DNA of 18,515 bases, from the NCBI GenBank assembly GCA_027030565.1, contig JALVEU010000004.1, positions 1 through 18,515 of the forward strand. Direction: 5' to 3'. The notes below the pieces were generated by a model. The model ran no database searches and was not told the DNA's origin. It worked only from the letters and a program-made list of their open reading frames with translations. This stretch comes from Gammaproteobacteria bacterium (GTDB taxonomy: Bacteria; Pseudomonadota; Gammaproteobacteria; JAJDOJ01). Both the position numbers and the translations under genes were made by a program. Shown here one piece after another: positions 1-8,960 of the stretch; position 1 is the stretch's first letter, and every line of letters begins with the position of its first letter.

Positions 1-31
1 CAGAAAGCCCGTTCTTCCACCAACTGTACAT
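1..31 (-). CDS. N-terminus of an unidentified protein (partial)
   Basis: Reading leftwards from an ATG at 29-31, the first codons give MYSWWKNGLS and then run off the window. An AGGAG-like ribosome binding site lies about ten bases upstream (complement of 42-47). The gene would follow the small exported protein at 123-557 on the same strand after a 91-base gap. Ten residues are too few to name a family. The start is supported only by the Shine-Dalgarno match and the aromatic/basic N-terminus. Confidence 0.35.
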   Translation of the reverse strand, partial: MYSWWKNGLS

Positions 32-122
32 CAGTGCCGTTCTCCTCGACGTTGCAACAAGCCCCCAGACCGGCGCGACCGGGCGTTCATTCATCGAGCA
101 TGCAGGGAGTGCCGCGCCGGCC

Positions 123-557
123 TCAGCGCCTGACCAACAGGCCCACGATCCGCGTGCGCAGCTGCTCGACGGTCCGGTGAACCTGATAGAACTCGTAGAC
201 CTGCTGCTGCCGCTCCGGATCCAGCTTGCGAAACAGGGCATAGACACTGGGGGCGAGATCCTCCAGCACGGCCTCGAACGTCCTGCGCGAGAGCCCCGGC
301 GGGAGGCTCACGCCCAGTGCCTTGAGCCCCGGCCCACTCTTGGTTCCCGGACCTGCATCCGACCCGATCAATCGGTCTTCACCAAGATCCGGACGCGAGG
401 CCGGGTCCACGCGGGTCTCCGAGGCCTCGGTTTCAAGTGCGTCCAGGTAAGGGTCCCCAGCGATCGACGCCGTGGCAAACGGCGCGAACACCGCCACGCC
501 CACAACGAGCGCGCGCAGCCCAGGCCATACACCAACTCTTGTTGTTCGATCCCTCAC
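123..557 (-). CDS. small exported hypothetical protein
   Basis: No function is recognised. From the GTG at 555-557 the protein has 144 residues. I prefer this start because GGAGGG stands seven bases upstream; the open frame extends to 665, but that extension shows no ribosome binding site. Residues 1-33 look like a signal peptide: a basic N-terminus, a hydrophobic stretch around 15-30 and a small-residue cut near TASIA-GD. A low-complexity polar linker covers about 40-85. A compact conserved-looking C-terminal segment (92-144) includes LAPSVYALFRKLDPERQQQV and a helical basic end. The protein is therefore probably periplasmic or held at the inner membrane. It diverges from the M50 protease gene across a 255-base gap in which I found no convincing promoter. 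Confidence 0.6.
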   Translation of the reverse strand: MRDRTTRVGVWPGLRALVVGVAVFAPFATASIAGDPYLDALETEASETRVDPASRPDLGEDRLIGSDAGPGTKSGPGLKALGVSLPPGLSRRTFEAVLEDLAPSVYALFRKLDPERQQQVYEFYQVHRTVEQLRTRIVGLLVRR

Positions 558-812
558 GCATCGTCCCTCCACGCCGTGTGCGGACCGCCAATCCGGCCAA
601 TCCTCCTGATCGGCGCCGGGAGCATAGCTCGAATCCATGCATACAAGGGGTGAAACCCCGCACAATCAGGCACTTGTCGTTTCGAGAATTGCCAACCGGG
701 CCTCGTTCCCGGGCATCCGTGCCCGTCCGGACAGGCGAGATGCCCCGGGGCGCGCCCGATGGCCGGGCGTGAGTCCCTTTCCATTCCCTGCGTCCAGTGC
801 CATGCTTCGTAC

Positions 813-1955
813 ATGGACCGTCAACAGGCCAAGCCGGCGTTTGGCTGGTCGTGGCGCATCGGCGTCGTGGCCGGCATTGCGGTCTATGTGCACGCCACCT
901 TCGTGATCCTCATCCTCTGGATTGCGCTCAGCTATTGGCTGGCGACGCACAGCGTGTCGGCAATGCTGGAGGGCGTGGGATTCATCTTGGCGCTGTTCGG
1001 CTGCGTGGTGCTACACGAATATGGCCACGCACTCACAGCCCGACGCTTTGGCGTACGCACCCGCAGCATCACCCTGCTGCCCATCGGGGGTGTGGCTTCA
1101 CTGGAGAAGATGCCCGACGATCCGCGCGAAGAGATCCTGGTGGCCCTGGCTGGCCCTGCCGTGAACGTGGTCATCGGGGTGGCGCTGTGGGTCGTGGTCC
1201 GCCTGTCCGGCGGCGCCGACAACCCGCAAGAGCTGGGACTGACCTCGGGCTCCTTCCTGGAGCGGCTCATGGTGCTCAACTTCGTGCTGGCCGGTTTCAA
1301 CCTCATTCCGGCATTCCCCATGGACGGGGGGCGCGTGCTTCGCGCCTGGTTGTCCCTGCGCATGGATCCCGTCCAGGCCACACGCGCCGCGGCTGGCATC
1401 GGGCAGGCTCTGGCCCTGTTCTTCGGGCTGTTGGGCTTGTTCTACAATCCGTTCCTGCTGTTCATTGCCCTGTTCGTGTGGATCGGCGCCGCTGCCGAAT
1501 CCGGAGCGACCGAGGTGCGGTCGGTCCTCGCGGGGGTCCGCGTCGCCCAGGCCATGCGCACCGAATTCCACACCCTCTCTCCCGACGAACCGCTGGCCCG
1601 TGCCGTGGAGCTCAGCCTGTCGAGTTCACAAAAGGATTTTCCCGTGCTTGACATTCGTGGCGGGGTGCTGGGCATCCTCACCTACACGGACCTGTTACGG
1701 GGCCTCAAGGAGCTGGGGGAGCAGGGTACGGTGGGCGAGGTCATGGAGACCGGGTTCGAGACCGTCCGCTCGGACGAGCCGCTCCAGTCGGCTTTCGACC
1801 GACTCCAGAGCTGTGGCTGCCGCGTGGTGCCGGTGCTCGATGCCAACGGCGCTCTCGTTGGACTGCTGGATCTGGACAATATCTCCGAGATCTTCCAGAT
1901 CCGTAGCGCCTTGCACGCCCATCGCAGCCTGGGCACCGACCAACGCCTGATGTAG
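813..1955 (+). CDS. M50-family membrane metalloprotease with two CBS domains (site-2 protease type)
   Basis: A 380-residue intramembrane zinc metalloprotease of the S2P/SpoIVFB-like M50 class, predicted in the inner membrane. Several hydrophobic segments fill residues 16-225. The zinc motif HEYGH is at 68-72. The second catalytic motif, NLIPAFPMDGGR (163-174), provides the conserved Asp171. Two CBS domains follow, at about 245-300 and 306-362, and probably sense an adenine nucleotide or another small ligand. I chose the ATG at 813 because the family starts with a short tail before the first membrane segment (FGWSWRIGVVAGIAVYVH). An ATG at 759 in the same frame would add 18 unlike residues. 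Neither start has a clear Shine-Dalgarno. The gene is convergent with rpoH. The substrate is unknown. Confidence 0.88.
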   Translation: MDRQQAKPAFGWSWRIGVVAGIAVYVHATFVILILWIALSYWLATHSVSAMLEGVGFILALFGCVVLHEYGHALTARRFGVRTRSITLLPIGGVASLEKMPDDPREEILVALAGPAVNVVIGVALWVVVRLSGGADNPQELGLTSGSFLERLMVLNFVLAGFNLIPAFPMDGGRVLRAWLSLRMDPVQATRAAAGIGQALALFFGLLGLFYNPFLLFIALFVWIGAAAESGATEVRSVLAGVRVAQAMRTEFHTLSPDEPLARAVELSLSSSQKDFPVLDIRGGVLGILTYTDLLRGLKELGEQGTVGEVMETGFETVRSDEPLQSAFDRLQSCGCRVVPVLDANGALVGLLDLDNISEIFQIRSALHAHRSLGTDQRLM

Positions 1956-2035
1956 GCCGCCGCCCGGCCCCGGGAACCACCAAGCGGCGAAATGCTCGCC
2001 CGGAACCCGGTCGAGGTCCCCGGAGCCGCGACCCC

Positions 2036-2899
<864 letters not shown>

Positions 2900-2927
2900 C
2901 GTTGGTTACCTCCTTCTTCTCGGATTC

Positions 2928-2952
2928 CCCCCAGGCGGGGGTGCCTCGGCAC
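2928..2952 (-). promoter_or_regulatory. two GC hairpins in the rpoH mRNA leader
   Basis: Two hairpins sit side by side in the presumed 5' leader. The first, GTGC-CGAG-GCAC, has a 4-bp stem. The second has a perfect five-pair all-GC stem: plus-strand CCCCC at 2928-2932 and GGGGG at 2937-2941, with a four-base loop. They end about 12 bases before the ribosome binding site. They may affect mRNA stability or translation. They do not enclose the Shine-Dalgarno, so a classical RNA thermometer is not shown. Confidence 0.35.
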
Positions 2953-2964
2953 CTAAACCTGAGT

Positions 2965-2991
2965 TTAGCACTCCAAACATGAGAGTGCTAA
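2965..2991. promoter_or_regulatory. CIRCE element (HrcA operator) upstream of rpoH
   Basis: The sequence TTAGCACTC, nine bases, GAGTGCTAA matches the CIRCE consensus at every arm position. The arms are 2965-2973 and 2983-2991, and the spacer is exactly nine bases. One further pair (2964/2992) extends each arm to ten bases. CIRCE is the binding site of the heat-shock repressor HrcA and usually lies before groES or dnaK/hrcA. Here it lies 66 bases before the rpoH start codon and overlaps the spacer and -10 of the putative sigma-E promoter, a position suited to repression. The only other gene nearby, gpmI, ends at 3038 and points the same way, so rpoH is the target. Confidence 0.93.
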
Positions 2992-3007
2992 AGGCGTGGA
3001 AAGTTCC
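2980..3007 (-). promoter_or_regulatory. putative sigma-E promoter of rpoH
   Basis: On the minus strand GGAACTT (3007-3001) is followed by a 16-base spacer and TCTCA (2984-2980). The sigma-E (RpoE) consensus is GGAACTT, 15-16 bases, then TCTGA or TCAAA, so only one -10 base differs. E. coli rpoH has a sigma-E promoter of the same type (P3, GAACTT, 16 bases, TCTGA), which makes the call plausible. Transcription would start near 2973, inside CIRCE. No convincing sigma-70 promoter was found here. Confidence 0.55.
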
Positions 3008-3014
3008 GGCATCG

Positions 3015-3039
3015 AGTGAAAGAGGCCCCCGAAGGGCTC
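3015..3039 (-). terminator. weak terminator-like hairpin after gpmI
   Basis: On the minus strand GAGCCC-TTCG-GGGGCCTC forms a bulged stem of about six pairs that begins within the gpmI stop codon. It is followed by TTTCACTC. The T-run is short, so termination is probably partial. Confidence 0.35.
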
Positions 3040-4591
3040 AGGAGACGATGCGCGGTTTGAGGAGCAGCGACCGGGCCGTCATCTGAGGGGGCTGAGGGAT
3101 GCCCATGAGCTGCAGGACGGTGGGGGCGATGTTGCTGATCCCGCCCCCGGTCATGAGTTGCCAGGGCTGTTCGTCGATCACCAGGCAGGGGACCGGATAC
3201 AGGGTGTGTTGGGTGTGCGGCTCGCCAGTGACCGGATCGACCATCTCGTCACAGTTTCCATGATCGGCCGTCAACAGCACCGAGACGCCATGTTCCACGG
3301 CCGCGTCGAGCACCCGTCCCACCGCCTCGTCCAGGGCCTCCACGGCACGAATGATGGCCTCGCGCTTGGCCGTGTGACCCACCATGTCCCCGTTGGCGAA
3401 ATTGACCACGATCCAGGCGTATTCCGGATTCTCCAGGGCCTGGACCACGTGGTCGGCCACCTCGTAGGCGCTCATCTCCGGCTTCTGGTCGTACGTGGCC
3501 ACCCGAGGCGAAGGCACCATGATCCGGTCCTCCCCTTCGTAGGGCTGTTCGCGACCACCGTTGATGAAAAAAGTGACATGGGCGTATTTCTCCGTCTCGG
3601 CGCAGTGGAACTGGCGCAGCCCCGCCTCCGAGATGATTCGACCCAAGGTGGTACGGGGTACTTCGGGCCGGAACGCGATGGAACACGGGTAGTGGGCGTC
3701 GTATTCGGTCATGGTCACCACGCTCACCGGCAGGAAGTCCCCACGATCGAAGTGGTCGAAGTCGCGGGTGGCCAGCGCCTTGACCAGCTGCCGCGGACGA
3801 TCGTTGCGGAAGTTGAAGAATACCACCACGTCCTCCGGCGTCATGGGCAGACAGGGCGGCAGCACGGTGGGCGGAATGAACTCGTCGCCCAGTCCCCGTT
3901 CGTAGGCGGCGTCGATGGCTTCCGTGGCGTTCTTGGCGTGCTCCCCCTCGCAGCGCACCACAGCCCGCCAGGCCTTTTCCGTACGATCCCAGCGTTTGTC
4001 CCGGTCCATGGCATAGTATCGGCCCATGACCGTGGCGATGGCCCCGCCCGCCTCGTACAGGGCCTCCTCCAGGAAGGGCAGGTAGTCCTTGGCCATGCGG
4101 GGTGGGGTATCACGCCCGTCGGTGATCATGTGCACCAGTGGCTTGACCCTGTGGCGCTTGCACAGCTCGATGAGGGCCAGCAGGTGGCGGATGTGGGAAT
4201 GTACGCCGCCGTCGGAGACCAACCCGATCAGGTGCACCGGCCGTTTGGTGTCCTGGGCCTTGCGCATGGCGAACAGGAACGCCGGATTGTCGAAGAAACT
4301 GCCGTCCTCGATGGCCTCGTCGATGCGTACCAGGTCCTGGCGGATGATGCTCCCGCAGCCGATGGTGATGTGCCCCACTTCTGAATTGCCCATCTGCCCG
4401 GGCGGCAGACCCACCGCCCGACCCGAGGCCTCCAGGGTGGTGTGGGGATGGCTGGAGAAGTAGTGGTCGAGACGCGGTGTATCCGCCAGCACCACGGCAT
4501 TGTTGGCCTTGCTCGGATTGCAGCCAAACCCGTCCAGGATGACCAGCAGGGCACGCCGGCGGATCTGCAACGGCTCTTCCGTGTCGCTCAT
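3038..4591 (-). CDS. gpmI: 2,3-bisphosphoglycerate-independent phosphoglycerate mutase
   Basis: Interconverts 3-phosphoglycerate and 2-phosphoglycerate in glycolysis and gluconeogenesis through a phosphoserine intermediate; Mn-dependent and cytosolic. At 517 residues it has the usual family length (about 510). The N-terminal metal-binding motif LLVILDGFG includes Asp20. The phosphorylated serine is Ser70 in GQMGNSEVGH. The inserted phosphotransferase domain carries HMITDGRDTPP and GRYYAMDRDKRW. The C-terminal metal residues lie in NFANGDMVGHT and LLTADHGNCDEM. The gene follows tatC after 51 bases, in which an extended -10 motif suggests its own promoter, and it precedes rpoH. No key residue is missing. 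Only a weak GGGA stands before the ATG. Confidence 0.96.
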   Translation of the reverse strand: MSDTEEPLQIRRRALLVILDGFGCNPSKANNAVVLADTPRLDHYFSSHPHTTLEASGRAVGLPPGQMGNSEVGHITIGCGSIIRQDLVRIDEAIEDGSFFDNPAFLFAMRKAQDTKRPVHLIGLVSDGGVHSHIRHLLALIELCKRHRVKPLVHMITDGRDTPPRMAKDYLPFLEEALYEAGGAIATVMGRYYAMDRDKRWDRTEKAWRAVVRCEGEHAKNATEAIDAAYERGLGDEFIPPTVLPPCLPMTPEDVVVFFNFRNDRPRQLVKALATRDFDHFDRGDFLPVSVVTMTEYDAHYPCSIAFRPEVPRTTLGRIISEAGLRQFHCAETEKYAHVTFFINGGREQPYEGEDRIMVPSPRVATYDQKPEMSAYEVADHVVQALENPEYAWIVVNFANGDMVGHTAKREAIIRAVEALDEAVGRVLDAAVEHGVSVLLTADHGNCDEMVDPVTGEPHTQHTLYPVPCLVIDEQPWQLMTGGGISNIAPTVLQLMGIPQPPQMTARSLLLKPRIVS

Positions 4592-4624
4592 GGGTCCCGT
4601 GATCGTCGTGTGAGTCGGGCGCGG

Positions 4625-4633
4625 ATTCTACCA
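4625..4633 (-). promoter_or_regulatory. possible extended -10 promoter for gpmI
   Basis: The minus strand reads TGG-TAGAAT (4633-4625), which resembles an extended -10 box (TGn-TATAAT). It stands about 33 bases before the gpmI ATG in the short tatC-gpmI gap. No TTGACA-like -35 is present, as is often true for extended -10 promoters. This is a single-motif inference. Confidence 0.35.
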
Positions 4634-4642
4634 GCTTCCCGC

Positions 4643-5509
4643 TCAGTCGGGGTGTGAGGCCCCGGTGGGCCCGTGTTCTTCGCGTTCGGCGGCATCCAAC
4701 TCTGCTTCCATCTCCTCGTCGGTGAGCGGCCGGTCCTCGGCGGCCTCCTCGGCCTCACGCTCTGCGCGCCGGCGCACGAGGATGCGCGAGAACAGGATCC
4801 CCGCCTCGAACAACAGCCACATGGGCACGGCCAGCAGGGTTTGGGAGATGATGTCCGGCGGGGTCAGCAGCATACCCACCACAAAGGCGCCCACCACCAC
4901 GTACGGCCGTTTCCGGGCGAGATCCTCGGGCGTGGTCACCCCCATCATCACCAGCACCACGGTGACGATGGGCACTTCGAAGGCGGCGCCGAAGGCCAGG
5001 AACACCAGGATCACGAAGTCCAGGTATCGCGAGATGTCCGTCATCACGGTCACCCCCTCGGGCGCCGAGGCGGTGAAGAAGGCGAAGGCCAACGGGAAGA
5101 CGACGAAGTACGCGAACGCCATTCCCAGGTAGAACAACAGGGTGCTGGAGATCAGGATGGGCGCCACGAGCCGCCGCTCGTGCCGGTAAAGCCCCGGGGC
5201 GATGAAGGCCCAGACCTGATACAGGATGAAGGGCATGGCGAGTACCACCGCCAACAGCAGGGCCAGCTTGAACGGGATCAGGAAAGGTGCCGCCACATCG
5301 ATGGCGATCATGCTGCTGCCCTCGGGCAGATGCCGGGTCAAAGGTCCGGCCAGCATGGTGTAGATGCGGTTGGCGAACGGCGCCAGCGCCACGAAGATCA
5401 CCAGTACGGCGAGTACCGCCCGCAGCAGGCGGTCGCGCAGCTCCACCAGGTGGGAGAGAAAACTCTCCTCCTTGCCCGTTTCAGGATCGCTCTGCGGACT
5501 TCGTGTCAT
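4643..5509 (-). CDS. tatC: Sec-independent protein translocase subunit TatC
   Basis: The multi-spanning core of the twin-arginine translocase. It recognises the RR signal peptide together with TatB and lies in the inner membrane. It has 288 residues. The family's N-terminal motif FLSHLVELRDRLLRA starts near residue 17, and the rest carries the six predicted membrane segments, with FEVPIVTVVLV and the conserved TPPD near the last ones. An acidic cytoplasmic tail of about 40 residues (many Glu/Asp, from RRRAEREAEE) follows the last helix. I chose the ATG at 5507-5509 because homology begins there; the frame stays open to 5629 but that part is a shadow of tatB. The gene overlaps the end of tatB by 29 bases, so translation is probably coupled. 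Confidence 0.95.
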   Translation of the reverse strand: MTRSPQSDPETGKEESFLSHLVELRDRLLRAVLAVLVIFVALAPFANRIYTMLAGPLTRHLPEGSSMIAIDVAAPFLIPFKLALLLAVVLAMPFILYQVWAFIAPGLYRHERRLVAPILISSTLLFYLGMAFAYFVVFPLAFAFFTASAPEGVTVMTDISRYLDFVILVFLAFGAAFEVPIVTVVLVMMGVTTPEDLARKRPYVVVGAFVVGMLLTPPDIISQTLLAVPMWLLFEAGILFSRILVRRRAEREAEEAAEDRPLTDEEMEAELDAAEREEHGPTGASHPD

Positions 5510-5903
5510 CGGCGGGAGGCAGGGACTGCTGCGACGGGGTGGCCTCCGATTCCTGGTGTGCGCCCTGGGTCGAGGCGGTTTCCCGGGCGCTGCGCTCGAT
5601 CTGCTCTTCGATGGCCTGAACCAGGCCATCGGTCTCGGCGAGTTCTTCGCGCACCTCGGCCTGGGTCTCCTCGAGCATACCGCGCAGCTGCTCGATCTCG
5701 CTCTGCTGCTTGTTCAGCATCTCACGCAGCTCCTCGGCACGCAGCTCACGCTCGATGTCCGAGCGCACGCTGGTGACGAACCGCCGGGCCCGCCCCACCC
5801 ACAGTCCCGCCTTGCGCGCCACGCCGGGCAAACGCTCGGGGCCGATCACGATCAGTGCGACCACGAAGACGAGGACGAGCTCCCAGAACCCGAAGTCGAA
5901 CAT
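5481..5903 (-). CDS. tatB: Sec-independent protein translocase subunit TatB
   Basis: A 140-residue partner of TatC in the twin-arginine signal receptor complex. It has one N-terminal membrane helix (about 5-21, FGFWELVLVFVVALIVIGPE) with the TatB hallmark Glu in its first turn and the GPERLP hinge. A long amphipathic and charged helix follows (about 25-95, including RAEELREMLNKQQSEIEQLR), then a Ser/Thr/Gln-rich tail. It is the middle gene of tatABC, 77 bases after tatA. A short AAGG stands 11 bases before the ATG. Confidence 0.93.
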   Translation of the reverse strand: MFDFGFWELVLVFVVALIVIGPERLPGVARKAGLWVGRARRFVTSVRSDIERELRAEELREMLNKQQSEIEQLRGMLEETQAEVREELAETDGLVQAIEEQIERSARETASTQGAHQESEATPSQQSLPPADDTKSAERS

Positions 5904-5980
5904 GATTCAGGCGGCCTTGGAAGCGAACAACGCTGCCGGACGACGCCGTGCCGGGCGCTGGCGTAGCAGCGCGGCGACCC

Positions 5981-6226
5981 TCAGGCCTTGGCCTTGGTGT
6001 CGGTCTTGCTCTCGGCACCGGCCTCCGCAGCCTGGTGCTCCACCTGCTTGGAGGGCGCGTCCTCCTGGGCCTCGTCGACCTCGGCCGACTTCATGGACTG
6101 TTTGAAGTTCTTGATCGCGGTGCCCAGATCGCCGCCCACGTTGCGCAGCTTCTTGGTACCGAACAAAAGGATGACGATCGCCAGAACGATCAACAACTGC
6201 CAGATGCTGATTCCACCAAGTCCCAT
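5981..6226 (-). CDS. tatA: Sec-independent protein translocase subunit TatA
   Basis: An 81-residue pore-forming or membrane-thinning subunit of the twin-arginine translocase. The N-terminus MGLGGISIWQLLIVLAIVIL forms the single membrane helix. It is followed by the FGTKKLRNVGGDLGTAIKNFK hinge and amphipathic helix typical of TatA, then an acidic Ala/Lys-rich tail. The ATG lies only six bases after the hisE stop, and its GGAG ribosome binding site lies at the very end of hisE. This indicates co-transcription with the his genes. TatA is told from TatB by the short length and the FGTKK hinge. Confidence 0.94.
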   Translation of the reverse strand: MGLGGISIWQLLIVLAIVILLFGTKKLRNVGGDLGTAIKNFKQSMKSAEVDEAQEDAPSKQVEHQAAEAGAESKTDTKAKA

Positions 6227-6232
6227 GATGCT

Positions 6233-6574
6233 TCACTCCGGTATTCGGTTCGTGGCGAGGCGCGCAGCCTTCTCCTCCAGGCCGGAGAGGCCAAAACGCC
6301 CGTCCAGTACGGCCAGCACGTCCTCGGGGCCCATGCCTTGCTGCGCCAGCAGCACCATGCAGTGGAACCACAGATCCGCGGTCTCCTCAGCGATACGCCG
6401 CGGGTCGCCGTCCTTGGCGGCCATGACCAGTTCCGTGGCCTCCTCACCGATCTTCTTGAGGATGGCATCGAGCCCCTTGGCGTAGAGGCTGGCCACGTAG
6501 GAGCGTCCGGCATCGGCGCGCTTGCGCTGCTCCAGGACCTCGGCCAGCCGTTGCAGGATCTCGCCGTGTTCCAT
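6233..6574 (-). CDS. hisE: phosphoribosyl-ATP pyrophosphatase
   Basis: Hydrolyses phosphoribosyl-ATP to phosphoribosyl-AMP and pyrophosphate, the second step of histidine synthesis; cytosolic, Mg-dependent. The 113-residue protein has the MazG-like all-alpha fold. The metal-binding region KKIGEEATELVMAAKDGD holds the EExxE-type acidic cluster, and RRIAEETADLWFHCMVLLAQ supplies the second set (E and D). The length matches stand-alone HisE, so the fused HisI domain is absent. An AAGGGG motif stands about eight bases before the ATG. It follows hisF after an unusually long 122-base gap and runs directly into tatA. The next enzyme, HisI, is not encoded in this window. Confidence 0.94.
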   Translation of the reverse strand: MEHGEILQRLAEVLEQRKRADAGRSYVASLYAKGLDAILKKIGEEATELVMAAKDGDPRRIAEETADLWFHCMVLLAQQGMGPEDVLAVLDGRFGLSGLEEKAARLATNRIPE

Positions 6575-6612
6575 GCCGCGCCCCTTCTCACCTCGTGGGC
6601 GGGAATCCAGCC

Positions 6613-6630
6613 GTGCCGGTGCACCGACAC
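6613..6630. promoter_or_regulatory. imperfect 18-base palindrome in the hisF-hisE gap
   Basis: GTG-c-CGGTGCACCG-a-CAC has a perfect 10-base core palindrome and three-base outer arms, with one mismatched pair. It lies about 40 bases before hisE in the only sizeable gap inside hisBHAFE-tatABC. It could be an operator for an internal promoter, but no regulator can be named. Confidence 0.3.
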
Positions 6631-6696
6631 GTCGAATCCCCTTGCAATTCCTCTATCGTATCGCAAACGGCATGCCAGGTCGCGGTCGGTGCCGGA

Positions 6697-7460
<764 letters not shown>

Positions 7461-7464
<4 letters not shown>

Positions 7465-8207
7465 GCACCGCGCTCCGCGTACCGGTCGGCGAAGGCCTGG
7501 GCCTCGGCCAGGTCGAGGGTCCCCTCGTAGAGGGCACGGCCGACGATGGCAGCCTCGATACCCTCCTCCTCCACCGCGCACAGGGCCTCCACGTCGGCCA
7601 TGGTGCTCACCCCGCCCGAGGCGATGACCGGCACACGGACCGCCTGGGCCAACCGCACGGTGGCTTCCACGTTGACCCCCTGCATCATGCCGTCGCGGCT
7701 GATGTCGGTATAGACGATGGCCGCGACCCCGTCGTCCTCGAATCGTCGGGCCAGGTCGACCACGTCGTGATGGGAGAGTTTGGACCAGCCCTCCGTGGCC
7801 ACCTTGCCTCCACGGGCGTCCAGCCCGACGATGATGTGGCCGGGAAATTCCAGACACAGGTCGTTGACGAAATGCGGCGCCGACACTGCCTTGGTGCCGA
7901 TGATCACGTACTGGACACCCGCATCCAAATAGGTCTGCACGGTATCCGCGTCCCGGATGCCACCGCCCACCTGGATGGGCAGGTCTGGATGACGCTCGGC
8001 GATGCGATGGATCACCTCCGCATTGACCGGTTCCCCGCGCTTGGCCCCGTCCAGGTCCACCAGGTGCAGGCGCCGAGCGCCGGCCTCCACCCAGCGCGAA
8101 GCCGTCTCCACCGGATCGTCGGAGAACACGGTAACGTCTTCCATGTCGCCCTGGCGCAGGCGCACGCAACGTCCATCCTTCAGATCGATAGCAGGGATCA
8201 GGAGCAT
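7461..8207 (-). CDS. hisA: phosphoribosylformimino-5-aminoimidazole carboxamide ribotide isomerase
   Basis: Catalyses the Amadori isomerisation of ProFAR to PRFAR, the fourth step of histidine synthesis. It has 248 residues and is a (beta/alpha)8 barrel. The start MLLIPAIDLKDGRCVRL holds catalytic Asp8, and Asp130 lies in IIVGLDARGG. The phosphate loops QVGGGIRD and IASGGVST are present, as is DISRDGMMQG. The ATG at 8205-8207 is chosen because the family begins at this sequence; the frame is open further upstream. It lies 44 bases after hisH and overlaps hisF by four bases. Confidence 0.96.
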
Positions 8208-8251
8208 GTCTCTAGCTCGTCGTGATGGGTTCCTCGATGTCGGGCCGACGC

Positions 8252-8908
8252 TCAGGGAACGGCGCCGTCCCAACGGGCAAAGTTCTCCAATAGGCGCAGG
8301 CCTGCCGCAGCACTCTTCTCGGGATGGCTCTGGATGGCGAAGACATTGTCGCGCCCCAGTGCCGAGCTGAACGCGATGCCGTAGTCCGTGACCCCGAGGC
8401 GCAGCGCCGCATCGGCCGGTTCCGCATAGTAACTGTGCACGAAATAGAAATGGCTGTCCTGGGGAATGCCGGCCCAAAGGGGATGCGTCCCGGTCTGGCG
8501 GATGGTGTTCCACCCCATATGCGGGATCTTGAAGTGGCGCCCCTCGGGCAGCCGGTCGAGCGCCGTGCCGAAATAACGCACCCTGCCCGGGAACACGCCC
8601 AGGCACGTGGTGCCCTGGTTCTCCTCGCTGGTCTCCAGCAGCACCTGCATGCCCATGCACACGCCCAGGAACGGCTTGTCCTGCACGGCTTCGAGGATCG
8701 CCTCGTCCAGGCCGGTCCGGCGCAGCGCACGCATACAGTCGGCCGCCGCCCCCTGCCCCGGAAACACCACGCGATCGGCCCCACGAACCACCTGGGGATC
8801 GGAGCTCACGCGCACCGCGGTCCCGGGCGGGGACACGTGCTCCAGGGCCTTGAGCACGGAACGCAGGTTGCCCATGCCGTAGTCGACGATCGCGATCGTT
8901 GCAGCCAT
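8252..8908 (-). CDS. hisH: imidazole glycerol phosphate synthase, glutamine amidotransferase subunit
   Basis: A class I glutamine amidotransferase that hydrolyses glutamine and passes ammonia to HisF. It has 218 residues. The N-terminal IAIVDYGMGNLRSV is typical of HisH. The catalytic triad is Cys84 (LGVCMGMQ), His195 and Glu197 (QSHPEKS). The oxyanion and substrate motif PHMGWN is at 129-134. It stands between hisB and hisA, 52 bases after hisB, as in most gammaproteobacterial his clusters. All key residues are present. Confidence 0.96.
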   Translation of the reverse strand: MAATIAIVDYGMGNLRSVLKALEHVSPPGTAVRVSSDPQVVRGADRVVFPGQGAAADCMRALRRTGLDEAILEAVQDKPFLGVCMGMQVLLETSEENQGTTCLGVFPGRVRYFGTALDRLPEGRHFKIPHMGWNTIRQTGTHPLWAGIPQDSHFYFVHSYYAEPADAALRLGVTDYGIAFSSALGRDNVFAIQSHPEKSAAAGLRLLENFARWDGAVP

Positions 8909-8960
8909 GACCCCGTACCTACTCGGACCGCCGGATATGCCGCACGAGTTCCCCGGACCC

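Noticed and set aside
558..812. Promoters in the divergent gap before the M50 protease gene
   Set aside because: No -35/-10 pair with proper spacing was convincing on either strand.
1986..2000. GGCGA-aatgc-TCGCC hairpin between the M50 protease gene and rpoH
   Set aside because: Stem of only five pairs with no T-run on either side; not enough for a terminator.
3158..4384. A 408-codon plus-strand frame opposite gpmI
   Set aside because: His/Gly/Val-rich shadow composition, no recognisable domain, and fully covered by a strongly supported gene.
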